52,230 bases of DNA from Lachnospiraceae bacterium (GTDB lineage Bacteria > Bacillota > Clostridia > Lachnospirales > Lachnospiraceae), in the NCBI GenBank assembly GCA_900168235.1, contig FUZG01000018.1:1-52230 (forward strand). Reading direction: 5' to 3'. The notes beneath the pieces are model-generated. The model was not told where the DNA came from and did no database searches. It saw nothing but the letters and a program-made list of their open reading frames with translations. Below, piece by piece: positions 19,160 through 31,900 of the stretch; the stretch's first letter is position 1; each line of letters begins with the position of its first letter. The translations under genes were made by a program, and so were the position numbers.

Positions 19160-19327
19160 TGTATATTTCCGAAAAATATTTTAAACTTGTACTGTTTTTT
19201 CGTATACATAATATACATATTTTTATTAAATGTTTATGTATTTGAACTCAATATCACCAACTGTTTTTCTGAATGATACAAATATTTTTTACCAACACCC
19301 CGTTTAGTAAGCCTCACCAAGACCACT

Positions 19328-19355
19328 AAAAAAGGAATATCCCGAAGGATATTCC
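19328..19355 (-). terminator. asnA terminator
   Basis: Perfect 9-bp stem GGAATATCC / GGATATTCC with a four-base loop, followed by six T on the minus strand, 40 bases past the asnA stop. Confidence 0.9.
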
Positions 19356-19395
19356 TCTTTCTTCTATAATATATGTTTTTCTGTAATAATCAGGA

Positions 19396-20403
19396 TCAAA
19401 GAAGATGGATTCCTGCTGCTTCTGCTTTTTCTGCATCCTCATCCTTCCAGATGGAAGACTGAACCTCACCGATGTGAGCCTTTCTAAGGAAGTAAAGGCA
19501 GATTCTGGACTGGCCGATACCGCCGCCGATAGTATAAGGAAGTTCTCCGTTAAGGAGCATCTTCTGGAACATCAGCTCTGCTCTCTCTTCACAGCCTGCT
19601 TTCGTAAGCTGTTCTGCAAGGGACTCCTCCGATACGCGGATACCCATGGATGAAAGCTCAAGAGCACAGTCAAGAACCGGATAATATACGATGATATCAC
19701 CGTTCAGGCTCCAGTCATCATAATCCGGCGCACGTCCGTCGTGCTTCTCGCCGTTTGAAAGCTTATCACCGATCTGTGAAAGGAAGATCGCGCCGTAGCG
19801 CTTTGCGTACTCATACTCTCTTTCCTTCGGTGTCAGATTCGGGAACTCATCAAGAAGTTCCTGAGTTGTTACAAATGTGATCTTTTCAGGAAGGATGGGC
19901 TCCAGAAAATCATACTTTTCTGAAAGATACTTCTCAGTCTTTTTCAGAGCTTCGAAAACGTGATTTACGATCATAGTAAGAGTGTCTGTATTTCTCTCGC
20001 TCTTCTCGATGATCCTTTCCCAATCCCACTGATCAACATAGATAGAATGAAGGTTATCTGTTTCTTCATCTCTGCGGATAGCGGACATATCTACATATAA
20101 TCCCTCTCCAGCATTAAATCCATAACGCTTCAGAGCAAATCTCTTCCACTTTGCAAGTGACTGTACGATTTCTACAGTACGGTCTTTCTGCTCTCCAAGA
20201 CCAAAGCTTACAGGTCTTTCCACTCCATTCAGATTATCATTAAGACCGGATTCAGGTGTTACAAAAAGCGGTGCTGATACACGTGTAAGATTAAGCTCAC
20301 CAGCTAATGCACGCTCAAAGAAATCCTTCACCTCTTTGATAGCTATCTCAGTTTCTCTTATACCCATATCGGTATGATAGTTTTCCGGAATATTGATACT
20401 CAT
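19396..20403 (-). CDS. asnA: Aspartate-ammonia ligase (asparagine synthetase A)
   Basis: Makes asparagine from aspartate, ammonia and ATP. A 335-residue class II synthetase-like protein of normal length. Seen: [16 protein letters not shown] near residue 41, [37 protein letters not shown], and the C-terminal [25 protein letters not shown]-type active-site segment. AsnA uses free ammonia, unlike glutamine-dependent AsnB. Followed by a strong terminator. Confidence 0.97.
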   Translation of the reverse strand: MSINIPENYHTDMGIRETEIAIKEVKDFFERALAGELNLTRVSAPLFVTPESGLNDNLNGVERPVSFGLGEQKDRTVEIVQSLAKWKRFALKRYGFNAGEGLYVDMSAIRRDEETDNLHSIYVDQWDWERIIEKSERNTDTLTMIVNHVFEALKKTEKYLSEKYDFLEPILPEKITFVTTQELLDEFPNLTPKEREYEYAKRYGAIFLSQIGDKLSNGEKHDGRAPDYDDWSLNGDIIVYYPVLDCALELSSMGIRVSEESLAEQLTKAGCEERAELMFQKMLLNGELPYTIGGGIGQSRICLYFLRKAHIGEVQSSIWKDEDAEKAEAAGIHLL

Positions 20404-20480
20404 GAATAATATTATCCTTTCGATTTATCTGAGTCAAAAACACTTTCACTCACTAAATCATTAGTTTAATACAGTGGATA

Positions 20481-21350
20481 TCAATGTGCAAGTATTTCAT
20501 AACCATCATTGGTCACTACGATCTGTACTTCCCACTGAGCAGACGGTTTGCCGTCCTCTGTGTAGATTGTCCAGCCGTTATCTGCATCTTCATAGATCTC
20601 TCTGCGTCCGAGATTGATCATAGGCTCGATAGTAAAGCACATTCCCGGAACCATGAGCATCTCTGTATTCGGCTTTGACACGTAGCTTACCCACGGCTCT
20701 TCATGGAAGTCAATACCACAGCCGTGACCACCGATCTCTTCAACTACCGAATAGCCCTGAGACTTACAAAATTCGTTGATTGCAGATCCCATATCTCCAA
20801 GGAATCTCCAGGGTTTTACCTGCTCAAGTCCTATGTCGATCGCCTTATGCGCATCCTCAACGAGCTTTTTGGTAACAGGATCTACGTCACCGATCATGAA
20901 CATTCTGGATGAATCGGAAATGAATCCATTATATATGGTAGAGCAGTCAACATTGATAATGTCGCCGTCTTTCAGTACGTCATTTTCAGAGGGGATACCG
21001 TGGCACACCTGATCATTGATAGATGTACATACACTCTTCGGGAATCCCTCGTAGTTAAGGGGTGCAGCAATAGCGCCAAATTCCTTTGTCTTCTCTACAA
21101 CCCATTCATCAATTTCCTGTGTTGTCACACCGGCTTTGATCTTTGATGCTACATAATCCAGTATAGCGATATTTCTCTTACCGCTCTCCCTGATACCGTC
21201 GATCTGTTCCTTTGTCTTAATGATCTTGTGAGGAGGTACGATATGACCCTGATCACGGATCACCTCGATCTTTGAATCAAAAGCTAAATGACAGCTCTTG
21301 TATTTTTTCCCGCTTCCACACCAGCAGGGATCGTTTCTACCTATCTGCAT
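20481..21350 (-). CDS. map: Methionine aminopeptidase type I with N-terminal SEC-C zinc motif
   Basis: Removes initiator Met from nascent proteins. 289 residues. The N-terminus carries a SEC-C motif (C9, C11, C20, H21 in PCWCGSGKKYKSCH), then the M24 pita-bread fold with metal ligands in INVDCSTIYNGFISDSSRM (two Asp), GGHGCGIDFHEEP (His), CFTIEPMIN (Glu) and AQWEVQIVVT (Glu). The start at 21350 (MQIGRNDPCW) has AAGGAG 8 bases upstream. An upstream in-frame codon has none. The SEC-C extension is common in Clostridia and may bind the ribosome or SecB-like partners. Confidence 0.95.
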   Translation of the reverse strand: MQIGRNDPCWCGSGKKYKSCHLAFDSKIEVIRDQGHIVPPHKIIKTKEQIDGIRESGKRNIAILDYVASKIKAGVTTQEIDEWVVEKTKEFGAIAAPLNYEGFPKSVCTSINDQVCHGIPSENDVLKDGDIINVDCSTIYNGFISDSSRMFMIGDVDPVTKKLVEDAHKAIDIGLEQVKPWRFLGDMGSAINEFCKSQGYSVVEEIGGHGCGIDFHEEPWVSYVSKPNTEMLMVPGMCFTIEPMINLGRREIYEDADNGWTIYTEDGKPSAQWEVQIVVTNDGYEILAH

Positions 21351-21387
21351 TAAAAGTCTCCTTCCAATTCCTATTAAACTCATATCC

Positions 21388-21879
21388 TCAGCTCCTGTCT
21401 CTCAGAAAGCTGTTATCAATCGCTAACATCATCATTGCGCCTATCGTAACGCCGATCGCATCTACGCATACATCAGAAAAGCTTCCTGACCTGCCTCGTA
21501 CAAACAACTGATGGACCTCGTCACTGCACGCATATATTATACTGAACACTACCGTCCCAAAGTATAACAGGATTCTGCGATTTGTCCATAGAATAAACAT
21601 AAAGTACACCGAAGCCGCCAGCATAGTGTATTCAGTGATATGGGCAAGTTTTCGCACAGCGCCTTCTATAGCTTCCGCTGAAAGATTGGCTTCTGCGGAA
21701 CTTAGATCAAAGCCGCCTATCCATTCCGCAGCCTGAACAAGTCTATACGAAACAGACATACTGCTTTCGGAAGATCTCGAAGCCTCGGCTGATGAAAAAA
21801 TAAAAATTGCGGACATAAGAATGACGGCCGGCAAGGCCGCCATAATTTTTAATATTGATCTTTTCATTTTCGGATCCAT
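21388..21879 (-). CDS. VanZ-like family membrane protein
   Basis: About 163 residues with four hydrophobic segments. VanZ-like hallmarks are KLAHITEYTMLAASVYF near the middle and SDEVHQLFVRGRSGSFSDVCVDAIGVTIG near the C-terminus. VanZ proteins confer low-level teicoplanin tolerance in one case. Most homologues have no known role. The start is uncertain: the ATG at 21879 lies just after the upstream stop, a longer frame begins at 21915 and overlaps the permease gene by 35 bases, and neither has a strong ribosome binding site. Five bases from map... 37 bases upstream of its start, so likely cotranscribed. Confidence 0.8.
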   Translation of the reverse strand: MDPKMKRSILKIMAALPAVILMSAIFIFSSAEASRSSESSMSVSYRLVQAAEWIGGFDLSSAEANLSAEAIEGAVRKLAHITEYTMLAASVYFMFILWTNRRILLYFGTVVFSIIYACSDEVHQLFVRGRSGSFSDVCVDAIGVTIGAMMMLAIDNSFLRDRS

Positions 21880-21880
21880 A

Positions 21881-22645
21881 TCAAAACGCTTTACGTTTGA
21901 ATCTGGTGCATCCAATGATGCAGCTAAGTACGGTATAGATCACACTGGAGATAATGATCTTTGGAACATCTCGCGTAGCATAAAACTGAAGTGTCTGGAA
22001 CTGTGGTGTTATGAGGATATTTGTGATCCAGACTGCAGGCAGGAAGTGAATCTTCTCTGTTGCAAGGAATATAAGTATCCTCGGTATTATCACGATTCCC
22101 AGCACAAAAAACATAAACGCTCTTTTCTTTGGTGTAACAGAAAAGAGGAAAGCATTGCTTATCGATACTCCTGTAACAAACAGAGGCATCGCAATGAGCA
22201 CCGCTTCTGCAAAGTCAAGAACCACCGAAAGATCGATAGTTCCGTCATGCACCTGAAATACCCATGTTATCAGGAGAAATGCTACTGTAGCGAAAATAGC
22301 GCACAGGAACATTATTATCTCTGATGCAATAAGTTTTCCTAAGTACATCTTTGTTCTAGATAATCCTATCGTTGATTTATCACGGATAAGCGGATTCGGA
22401 TATTCATCACCAAATACATTATCTGCAGCAAACCAGCATGCATAATAGGGTATCCAGAAAAATCCCTTTGCAAACATGATCAGATTATATGCAAAGGTAC
22501 CGTCATTCGTTCCGTAATAGATACTACGGAACGCTGACATTGCACCGTTTGCAAGTAATGCTGTAAGAATGATACCAACCAGATAAAATCTTGTGTACTT
22601 TTTCTTCAGAGCCTTATTAAGCTCTGCTTTCATATAATATAGCAT
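21881..22645 (-). CDS. ABC-2-type permease-like membrane protein (orphan)
   Basis: 254 residues with six hydrophobic stretches and an N-terminal amphipathic start (MKAELNKALKKKYTRFYLVGI), the pattern of ABC-2 membrane subunits. No ABC ATPase is adjacent and no signature links it to a named transporter. AAGG lies close before the ATG at 22645. A second ATG four codons on is possible. Between guaB (39 bases) and the VanZ gene, same direction. Function unknown. Confidence 0.65.
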   Translation of the reverse strand: MLYYMKAELNKALKKKYTRFYLVGIILTALLANGAMSAFRSIYYGTNDGTFAYNLIMFAKGFFWIPYYACWFAADNVFGDEYPNPLIRDKSTIGLSRTKMYLGKLIASEIIMFLCAIFATVAFLLITWVFQVHDGTIDLSVVLDFAEAVLIAMPLFVTGVSISNAFLFSVTPKKRAFMFFVLGIVIIPRILIFLATEKIHFLPAVWITNILITPQFQTLQFYATRDVPKIIISSVIYTVLSCIIGCTRFKRKAF

Positions 22646-22683
22646 ACCGCCTTTTTCCCGACCGTATCGACCACGTGGATCAA

Positions 22684-24224
<1,541 letters not shown>

Positions 24225-24254
24225 TTCATATATTATTCAGATCAGTGCGTTTTT

Positions 24255-24752
24255 TTAAATTGTTACCTTTGAGGGGTAACTCATCCTGAGAGCTTTTAAC
24301 ATTTCCTCTCCGGGCTCGAGTAATACTCTCTCCTTTGCGTCACCGTTATGGATGATCATGACATATCTCGTTTTAGAAGTATCTCCTGATGTAAAATCCA
24401 CGTTCCTGGTACTTACATTATTAAACTGATCAAGCTTGGATGATCCCTCCGGAGCAAAAACCTCCATCTTGGCAAGTTCATAGTTTTTTGCCTTTTTTCT
24501 CTTTTCTTTTGAAAAGATCCTGTCGATCTGAAGCTCTCCTGCGCAAAAAAGGTACTCATACTCAACCGACAGCATCGGCAGACAGAAATAGTCAACAGCA
24601 AGCATGATGATACCGGGAACAAACAGCAGCAGTATTCCCATGAGTCCGCCGATCAGCAACATTGCGGTCACAGCATACGCCGCAACCCGTATGAGACCTG
24701 CTGCGGGACTGTTTTTACCGGGAACAAGCCATTCAACATAAACGTCATTCAT
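24255..24752 (-). CDS. Conserved small membrane protein, unknown function (DUF6106-like)
   Basis: 165 residues. Two adjacent membrane segments lie at about residues 20-55 (YAVTAMLLIGGLMGILLLFVPGIIMLAVDYF), then a cytoplasmic or exposed α/β domain of about 100 residues with basic (SKEKRKKAKNYELAKMEVF) and acidic patches. It resembles uncharacterised lachnospiral proteins of the DUF6106 type. That assignment is from memory of the pattern and not firm. It stands alone between the guaB promoter and a terminator. Confidence 0.7.
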   Translation of the reverse strand: MNDVYVEWLVPGKNSPAAGLIRVAAYAVTAMLLIGGLMGILLLFVPGIIMLAVDYFCLPMLSVEYEYLFCAGELQIDRIFSKEKRKKAKNYELAKMEVFAPEGSSKLDQFNNVSTRNVDFTSGDTSKTRYVMIIHNGDAKERVLLEPGEEMLKALRMSYPSKVTI

Positions 24753-24810
24753 GTTTATTTCAATTTCCTTTCCGATGCAATTTTGACAGCACCTCAGCTA
24801 TCATAGCACA

Positions 24811-24848
24811 AAAAACCGTTAATATGCACGATTCTCTGCGTATTAACG
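24811..24848 (-). terminator. Terminator after the addB-addA-CPBP operon
   Basis: CGTTAATA / TATTAACG arms (extended by GC pairing inside) followed by GGTTTTTT on the minus strand, 14 bases past the CPBP stop. Confidence 0.85.
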
Positions 24849-24861
24849 AATTTTAAGTTTT

Positions 24862-25467
24862 TCAGTGTCGCGGAAATAAAGGTCTTACGGGCTCAATGCT
24901 TTTTCCCTTAACCTTTTTAGCCAGCCAGTACAGCATATAGCCGGACAAGAGAAAGCACGCACTCATGGATATCACACGCCATGGCTCTTCATTTAAGTGT
25001 CCCATCGCAGGAATGAAAGCCGATGAATATATGAACGCATTTGCCGCCCCGTGCATGATAACGGATGACAGCACTAGGTCAGTCCTCCAATATACAAAAC
25101 AAAATAAAAGCCCGAATATAAAGGCATACACGCCCTGAACCACGTTTCCATGGTACATACCGAATATTATGGATGAAACGACAGCCGCTGCCACCGCCGA
25201 TACATACACCTTTAACCTGCCGAATAATACCCATCGAAAAAGAACCTCTTCCAGCACAGGTGTCACCACTCCATAGAGCAGGAGCCCCTGGATCAGAGAA
25301 TACCGGAACATTGAAGGGCGTATATTTTCTGCATATTCAGGCATCCATCTTTCAAGAGGCAGAAGCGCTGCGAGCTGATTCAATGCGACCGCTGCCGCGA
25401 TCCCGAGAGGGATCATGAGGATCAGGAGCCTTGACTGGGAGCATATTTTTTCAATGAGATTTTTCAT
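24862..25467 (-). CDS. CPBP-family intramembrane metalloprotease
   Basis: 201 residues, about six membrane segments. The CPBP (Rce1/CaaX-like) motifs are present: EEVLFR near residue 69 (EExxxR), FGMYHGN near 104 (FxxxH) and the later MHGAANA near 140. These proteases process prenylated proteins or bacteriocins in other organisms. The substrate here is unknown. The start overlaps the addA stop by 4 bases, so it is the last gene of the addB-addA operon, although a role in DNA repair is not implied. Confidence 0.85.
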   Translation of the reverse strand: MKNLIEKICSQSRLLILMIPLGIAAAVALNQLAALLPLERWMPEYAENIRPSMFRYSLIQGLLLYGVVTPVLEEVLFRWVLFGRLKVYVSAVAAAVVSSIIFGMYHGNVVQGVYAFIFGLLFCFVYWRTDLVLSSVIMHGAANAFIYSSAFIPAMGHLNEEPWRVISMSACFLLSGYMLYWLAKKVKGKSIEPVRPLFPRH

Positions 25468-28400
25468 AGTGAGATCACCCTTCTTAATGACACGGAATAA
25501 ATAAGCTTTTCTACAACTTTTTTACCTGTGAGCTGCTCTAAAGCCTCAGCATAAAGCCGGAGCTGTTCTCTGTATCTGTCAATAAGTATCTCTTCATCTG
25601 AAACTCTGTCGGTCTTGTAATCTACCAGCACCAGACCTTTTTCTTCTTCAAAAAATGCGTCTATGATACCCTGAATCTGTATCATTTCATCGGAAGGAAA
25701 ATCAGGATCAAGCTCTGATGCAGGTCTGCCAATGAGAAAAGGCTGTTCTCTGAAAAGCTTCTGCTCTTCATCAGCTATCCTCATTCGTTCTGCAAGCTCA
25801 GACCTGCCAAATTCCACAAAGTCTATTTCACGCATCTTTCTGCGGCTCTCAACAGAAAACCTTTTTTCTTTCATAAGACGGTTAAGATATTTTTTTACAC
25901 CATCTTCATCCGGTTTTTCTGATAAAGGAAACAGCTCAAATGCCTTGTGGTACGCGGTTCCGAGCTCTGCTGCCGCTGCCATCCGCTCCCGTTCCTGCTC
26001 AAGATCGGCTTCACTTTTTTCAGCCTCATCATCAACTTCCGGAAACAGCTCTTTTGCAGGAATCTCTCCTTCTTCCATGGCGCGCTTTTTTAACTGCGAC
26101 ACGGATACTTTTACAGGAACTGCAAAAGTGTCCTCATGGGCATACTTCCATCCTGCAGAGCGGAGCATTTTTTTGTGGATCTCATCATCAAAGATCTCCG
26201 CTGTATCCAGCGTCTTGTATAAAGCCATCCTTTCAAGACGCTCGGTCTGTTCTGTGACCTCTTCCTCTACTGCACTTTCAAGAGAAATTTCATTTATAAC
26301 GATGGTTCCGTCTTCTAAAAATGAATCCTTTGCGCATTGCAGGAAATCAAGATATGAGGACGTTCCTGACATTCCCTTTCCTGCCTCGCCAAGCCACTTT
26401 TCCGTATCTTTTACCGCCGCGGTCATTATGAGCTTTTCCTGAGCTCGTGTCATAGCAACGTAAAAAACACGCAACTCTTCGCCTATGGCGCTTATCTTTT
26501 TACGAACAGCTATGGTGTCTTTAAGTACAGAGCTGTGTTTCAGGCGGAGAGACGGATCCGTAAAATTCATTCCTATACCCAGATCTTTATCCGTGATTAT
26601 ATCATTTCTTGAGTCACTGAAATTAAACTCATGGGTCAGATTTCCAATAAATACTATTGGAAACTCAAGTCCCTTTGACTTATGAATGGTCATGATGCGA
26701 ACAGCATTTTCCTGATCCTGTTCCGATGCTTCGCCCATTTCAATGTCGTTCTTACGGATCTTCTCGATATATCTGACAAAGCGGAACAGACCTCTGTAGC
26801 TGGTCTTTTCATAATCAGCAGCTCTCGATATCAGAAGCTCCAGATTTGCAGATGCCATACCGCCCTTAGCCGCAGCATAGAGACCGAAACCTGTATCCCT
26901 TATCATCATGCGAAGGAGCTCATGGATCGGTGTATGAGGCACCTGTGCTCTGTAATACCTTAGATCCTTTAGAAATCTCTGCGCTTTTTCTGACAGTTCA
27001 GCGCTTGCCTTCTGACCGTCTTCATCCTCTATTTCGCCCGCTGCCGCGCATACACAGTCATAAAAAGAGCCTTCCGGGCTGCAGAGCCTGATCTCAGCCA
27101 TTTCAGCAGGAGAAAATCCGCCTATGACGCTTCCCATAACTGCCGCCAGCGGGATGTCCTGCCTCGGATTATCTATGATAGTTATATAGCTTATGATGGT
27201 GCGTATCTCTTCCGTCTGAAAGTATCCGCTCCTGGACTCCAGCGATACAGGTATACCCGCATCAGTGAGCGCTTTTCTGTATATCTCATCAAGTCCGCCG
27301 CTCATGGATCTGAGAAGTATGACTATATCCCCGTATCCTGCCTTACGGACTTCTTTTGTATCACGGTTCTGGACATCAAATTCACCGACGAGTTTTTTTA
27401 TCCTTACAGCAGTTTCTCTTGCTTCAAGTTCCTGCCTGCCAATATCATCGTTGGTATCGTACCGGATGAGCATAAGCTCCGATGTATGTTCCCTGGTGTC
27501 ATCAGAGTATGACGCTCCGTAATAAAGCTCTGCATCCTTGTCATATTCCACGTTTCCAACGTTACTGTGCATGATATCTCGGAATACGGTGTTTACGGAA
27601 TCAAGCACGCTTTTTCTGGATCGGAAATTTTTTGACAGAACTATCTCTTCGCTCTTTTCATCAGTCTTGCATCGTTCTGAGCGGTCGATAAATATGCCCG
27701 GTTCTGCAAGGCGGAAGCTGTAAATACTCTGCTTAACATCACCTACACAGAAATAGTTATTCTCTCTTGCGATGGATGTGAGGATCGCTTCCTGAACGTT
27801 ATTACTGTCCTGATATTCATCAGTCATTATTTCTTCAAAATACTCTCTGTAGGCATCGCTGGCAGGGGTCATAAGTATCTTTAGCGCATAGTGCTCAAGA
27901 TCCGAAAAGTCCAGAATATTGCTCCTCTGCTTCTTTTCCATGAATTTCGCAGAAAAGGCAAGCGTGAGTCTTGAAAGCTCCTGCACATTCTGTCTGCATG
28001 AAATCAGCTCATCTACAGCGTCTTCCGCCGATCTGGAAAAGAGCTTTTCACCAAGACCTGTCATCCTGTCCTTCCAGGTTTTCCGCATATTTTTAACCTG
28101 TTCTCTTAAGTCAGGATTAATATTTTCATCCTTCTTTGATGAAAGCCGTCCGTAGCTGAGATTCTGCACAGCACCTCTGATACTGCTGTAATCCTTCGCC
28201 GCCATGACTGCTTCCACTGCGTCCATATCCTGATGCACGTTATCAAGATATATGTACGGACCGTCAGCTTCTTCGCATATCGCTTCTGCTCTCTTCATCA
28301 TGTCCAGGACTTCTCCGCAGACGATATGGGCAAGATCTGCCGCTGCCCCTGACCAGCGCTGTTCTTCAATAGGCTTCGTCTCAGCTTCTATATAGGGATC

Positions 28401-28982
28401 TGCAAGTGCCTGGAGCCATCCTTCCGGGTCTACACGGCTTCCTGCCGCGTTAAAGAGATCCAGCACCGCTTTCCTTATGTCCTGATCATCCTTTTTAACA
28501 GAACACTGCTCCAGAAAGTCCAGAAATTCCTGCCTTTTCTCCTCATAAGCTTCGTCCAGTGTTTCATTTACGGCATCGTCCCTAAGAAGCGCCATTTCAG
28601 TCTCGTCACCGATCCTAAATGACGGATCCAGATCTATCCTGTCAAAATTGTCCCTTATTACCTGACGGCAGAATGAATCGATGGTCATGATATGGGATGC
28701 ATGAAGGAGATTCAGCTGTTTCTCTATCTGCTCATTATCAGGATCTTCTTCCTGCGCTTTTTCCAGTCTTTTTCCGATACGTTCCCTCATCTCCGCAGCT
28801 GCTGCGTTAGTGAAGGTAACGACCAGGAGCCTGTCGATATCAACAGGCTTTTCAGGGTCTAAAAGTCTCTGTATTATACGTTCGACCAGCACTGCGGTCT
28901 TTCCCGATCCCGCCGCTGCCGCTACCAGTATATTTTTTCCTCTATGCTCTATGACTTTTGTCTGATCTTCTGTAAAATTCAT
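25464..28982 (-). CDS. addA: ATP-dependent helicase/nuclease subunit A
   Basis: UvrD-family helicase and nuclease of the AddAB complex, which resects double-strand breaks for recombination. 1172 residues, typical size. Seen: Walker A AAAGSGKT near residue 20, the TFTNAAAAEMRERI motif, DEYQDSN (Walker B-like) near 392, QSIYSFRLAEPGIF, MTIHKSKGLEFP, VAMTRAQEKL, and the C-terminal RecB-type nuclease motif LVDYKTD near residue 1130. Overlaps addB by 4 bases (ATGA). Confidence 0.97.
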   Translation of the reverse strand: MNFTEDQTKVIEHRGKNILVAAAAGSGKTAVLVERIIQRLLDPEKPVDIDRLLVVTFTNAAAAEMRERIGKRLEKAQEEDPDNEQIEKQLNLLHASHIMTIDSFCRQVIRDNFDRIDLDPSFRIGDETEMALLRDDAVNETLDEAYEEKRQEFLDFLEQCSVKKDDQDIRKAVLDLFNAAGSRVDPEGWLQALADPYIEAETKPIEEQRWSGAAADLAHIVCGEVLDMMKRAEAICEEADGPYIYLDNVHQDMDAVEAVMAAKDYSSIRGAVQNLSYGRLSSKKDENINPDLREQVKNMRKTWKDRMTGLGEKLFSRSAEDAVDELISCRQNVQELSRLTLAFSAKFMEKKQRSNILDFSDLEHYALKILMTPASDAYREYFEEIMTDEYQDSNNVQEAILTSIARENNYFCVGDVKQSIYSFRLAEPGIFIDRSERCKTDEKSEEIVLSKNFRSRKSVLDSVNTVFRDIMHSNVGNVEYDKDAELYYGASYSDDTREHTSELMLIRYDTNDDIGRQELEARETAVRIKKLVGEFDVQNRDTKEVRKAGYGDIVILLRSMSGGLDEIYRKALTDAGIPVSLESRSGYFQTEEIRTIISYITIIDNPRQDIPLAAVMGSVIGGFSPAEMAEIRLCSPEGSFYDCVCAAAGEIEDEDGQKASAELSEKAQRFLKDLRYYRAQVPHTPIHELLRMMIRDTGFGLYAAAKGGMASANLELLISRAADYEKTSYRGLFRFVRYIEKIRKNDIEMGEASEQDQENAVRIMTIHKSKGLEFPIVFIGNLTHEFNFSDSRNDIITDKDLGIGMNFTDPSLRLKHSSVLKDTIAVRKKISAIGEELRVFYVAMTRAQEKLIMTAAVKDTEKWLGEAGKGMSGTSSYLDFLQCAKDSFLEDGTIVINEISLESAVEEEVTEQTERLERMALYKTLDTAEIFDDEIHKKMLRSAGWKYAHEDTFAVPVKVSVSQLKKRAMEEGEIPAKELFPEVDDEAEKSEADLEQERERMAAAAELGTAYHKAFELFPLSEKPDEDGVKKYLNRLMKEKRFSVESRRKMREIDFVEFGRSELAERMRIADEEQKLFREQPFLIGRPASELDPDFPSDEMIQIQGIIDAFFEEEKGLVLVDYKTDRVSDEEILIDRYREQLRLYAEALEQLTGKKVVEKLIYSVSLRRVISL

Positions 28983-31900
28983 TTCTCTCCCTGCAGCCCT
29001 TCTCTCATAAGATCCAGTATGTCATCCGCGCTGCTTATCTTCGGCAGTTTCCTTACGTTATAGCCCGGCACGTCCTTATCAAATCCGCAGCAGTCCCTGA
29101 AACTGCACCACTCACATTCTCTCTGCTTATCATATTCCGCAGGTGCAGGATCCACGTTTCCGCCTGCTATCTCACGGCGGAAGTACTCACTCATACGACG
29201 TACATGGTCTGATACGACCTTAAAGTTTTCATCACTCACAACCGCAGAACGGCTGTCAAAATTGCCGTCTTTTTTCACACTGACGGGAATGACCAATGAA
29301 CTTCCGTCGGATAGATCTTTGTCAAATAACCTTGCAACCTGCGGATCAGAGTTGACGATACCCCTGAGACGCAGTTTTTTACGTATCTGAGTCTGTATCT
29401 CTTCCTCTTCACCTGTAGTCACAGAGGATACCGGGATCACCGGATCATCTATGTGATAGTAAAAAACTCCCGCCGGACGTACTTCTTTATCAGGATGCTC
29501 TATACGCTCTATCTCCATAGCGCCGTTCATGTAGATCACGAGCTGAAGATCGAGACCGTAATAAATCCTGGACAGATCAAATTCCTTGTTGCCTGATTTG
29601 TAGTCGATTACCGACAGATAAACAGTATGACCTTCTTCTGTCGTATCTATGCGGTCTATACGTCCGTAAAAACCATCCAGACTGAACTCTTTCTCAAAGG
29701 CTGACGCCCTGAATGAACCGGCTTTTGCCTGAGCCCCGAGATTTTTTACGGTAGTCAAAAGTATCCGTTCCATTCGTGTCACAAAATAGCGGTTCCGCTC
29801 ACTGCTCATGAGCACCACATTCTCGTTTTCTGTAAGGAAACGGTGCAGGGCTTCCGATGTGATGGTCTCTGCTTCCTCTGCGGAAAGATCTGCAAAGGTC
29901 TTTTTCTGCTCAGAAAGGACTTCCGATACGAGCTGGAGCACACCATGAAGGATCGTTCCGAGGTCCCGCCTTTCAAATCCAAAGTCTTCTCTTTCCCTGA
30001 GCCTCAGACCGTACTGCATAAAGTGCTCACAGGCACAGACCGCAAATCTCTCAAGCCTTGAAGGTGATGCACCAAAGGACTTTCCGTAAAGCGCCTTTGC
30101 GACTGTTTCCGATATCTTGTCCGCGCTGTGTGACCTGTATGCTGCATCAAGCATCATATCAAGCTTTCCACGGCTATCCTCTATAACCGCAGAGCTTCTG
30201 TAGAGCTCCATCGTCTTTTCGTCAGGTTCTTTCCGAAGACTCTGACTCAATACTTCCAGTGCGTCTTCAGGTGCAAAAAATTGTTCTCTGATATCTGCAT
30301 CCGATATGGCCCTCTTATTCACATCAGGGAACATCCTCTGCACCGTATTCAGGAACCAGGACGGACGCATGCCTTTTCCCTCGATATTGCGCTCAGAAAG
30401 TGTGAGATAAAGCTTCTCCGAGGGCTTTGTCACGCAGAGATAAAAATATAATTTCTGCAGACCGACTTTTTCCCGTGCGGTGGGAGAAAGCTCATACTGC
30501 CTATCTTTTAAGTACTCTCTGTCCATATCTGATAGGATTCCTGACCCGCTATTCTGGGCAGGGATCACATCATCATTGAGCCCAAGGAAGAAAAGGGCAC
30601 GAATACCGGAGAAACGGCTTCTCGTCATATCTCCCGCTGTGACCGTATCTGTTCCGGGCGGGATGACACCGATACGAATCTCATCAAACCCTGCATTTAA
30701 GACATCGAGATAGTCAGATAAAGGCATCACTTCGTCAGGTATGAGATTTTCCATCCTGTCGAAAAGTTCACTTAACTTTCCGTCTATCTGCCTGTACTGG
30801 TCCGCAGCTTCCTGACGGCCTTCCTCCTCAAAGCGGAGTGCCATCTTCTCCATCTTTTCAGGTACATTTTCTGACTCGATAAATGCACGGAGTGCATCCG
30901 TATACTCTTTTACAGTAACCTTTCTCTTTGTCATCACTGCGTCAAGAGGCTCGAGAATAGCTGTAAAGCGCTCTCTCACAGAGTTAATCCTTTCTAACTC
31001 TTCCTCTTTCATACTGCGGGTATGAATAGCAAAACGCTGTCTGTATTTTTTCCTGCCCCGGATGTTCATGGCTCTCACATAATTTTCAAAAAGATCCACA
31101 TCCTCCGAGTCAAAGTCAGATAGTCCGGTCCTCAAAAAATGAAATACCGATTCATAGCTGTACTTCTCTGTTTCTATCTCGATAGCGGATCTTATGAACT
31201 CCGTAAAAGGATTCAGCAGAAGCTCATTAGTCGTATCGATAAAGCATGGTACACCGTAGCGGGCTGCTTCATTTGTCAAAAAGCGTCCGTAACGGTTCAC
31301 ATCACTCATGACTATACCGATCTCTCTGTAACGGTATCCTTCCTCCTGCACCAGACGGCGTGCTTCTGCTGCTGCGAAAGCTGCCTCAGTGGAAGGAATG
31401 TCAGCTTCTACGATCTGAATACTGCTGTCCGCGCCGTCATGCGTCATTTTCGGTGGATTTTTGCCTCTCTTACGAAACAGATTTTCTTCGAGAAATACCA
31501 GATCTTTATGGCTGTCATCCCATCTTACATGACGACTGTAAAATGAATCATTTTCACGACCGCCTTCTACTTCCCAGCCTGCTTTTTCCGCCATCATGCG
31601 TAGATTTGCAATGGTCTTAACGGACAGCGAAAAGAAAGCACCGTCCTTTCCATCGTATGGAAGACAGACCGTACAATCTGAAATATGATTCATAAGGCTT
31701 TGCAGGAAACGATACTGGATAGGGGTAAATCCTGTGAAACTGTCCAGGATTATGGATGCGCCTTTTAGAAATCCGGCTTTGTCCATCACGAGCTCTGCCT
31801 GATCAAGAAGCTCTTCTTTTGTGATAAACTCATCACCCATCCTGTCACGGAACGCTCTGTAAAGTACTCCTATATCCTTTAATTTTCCCGAAAGATATTG

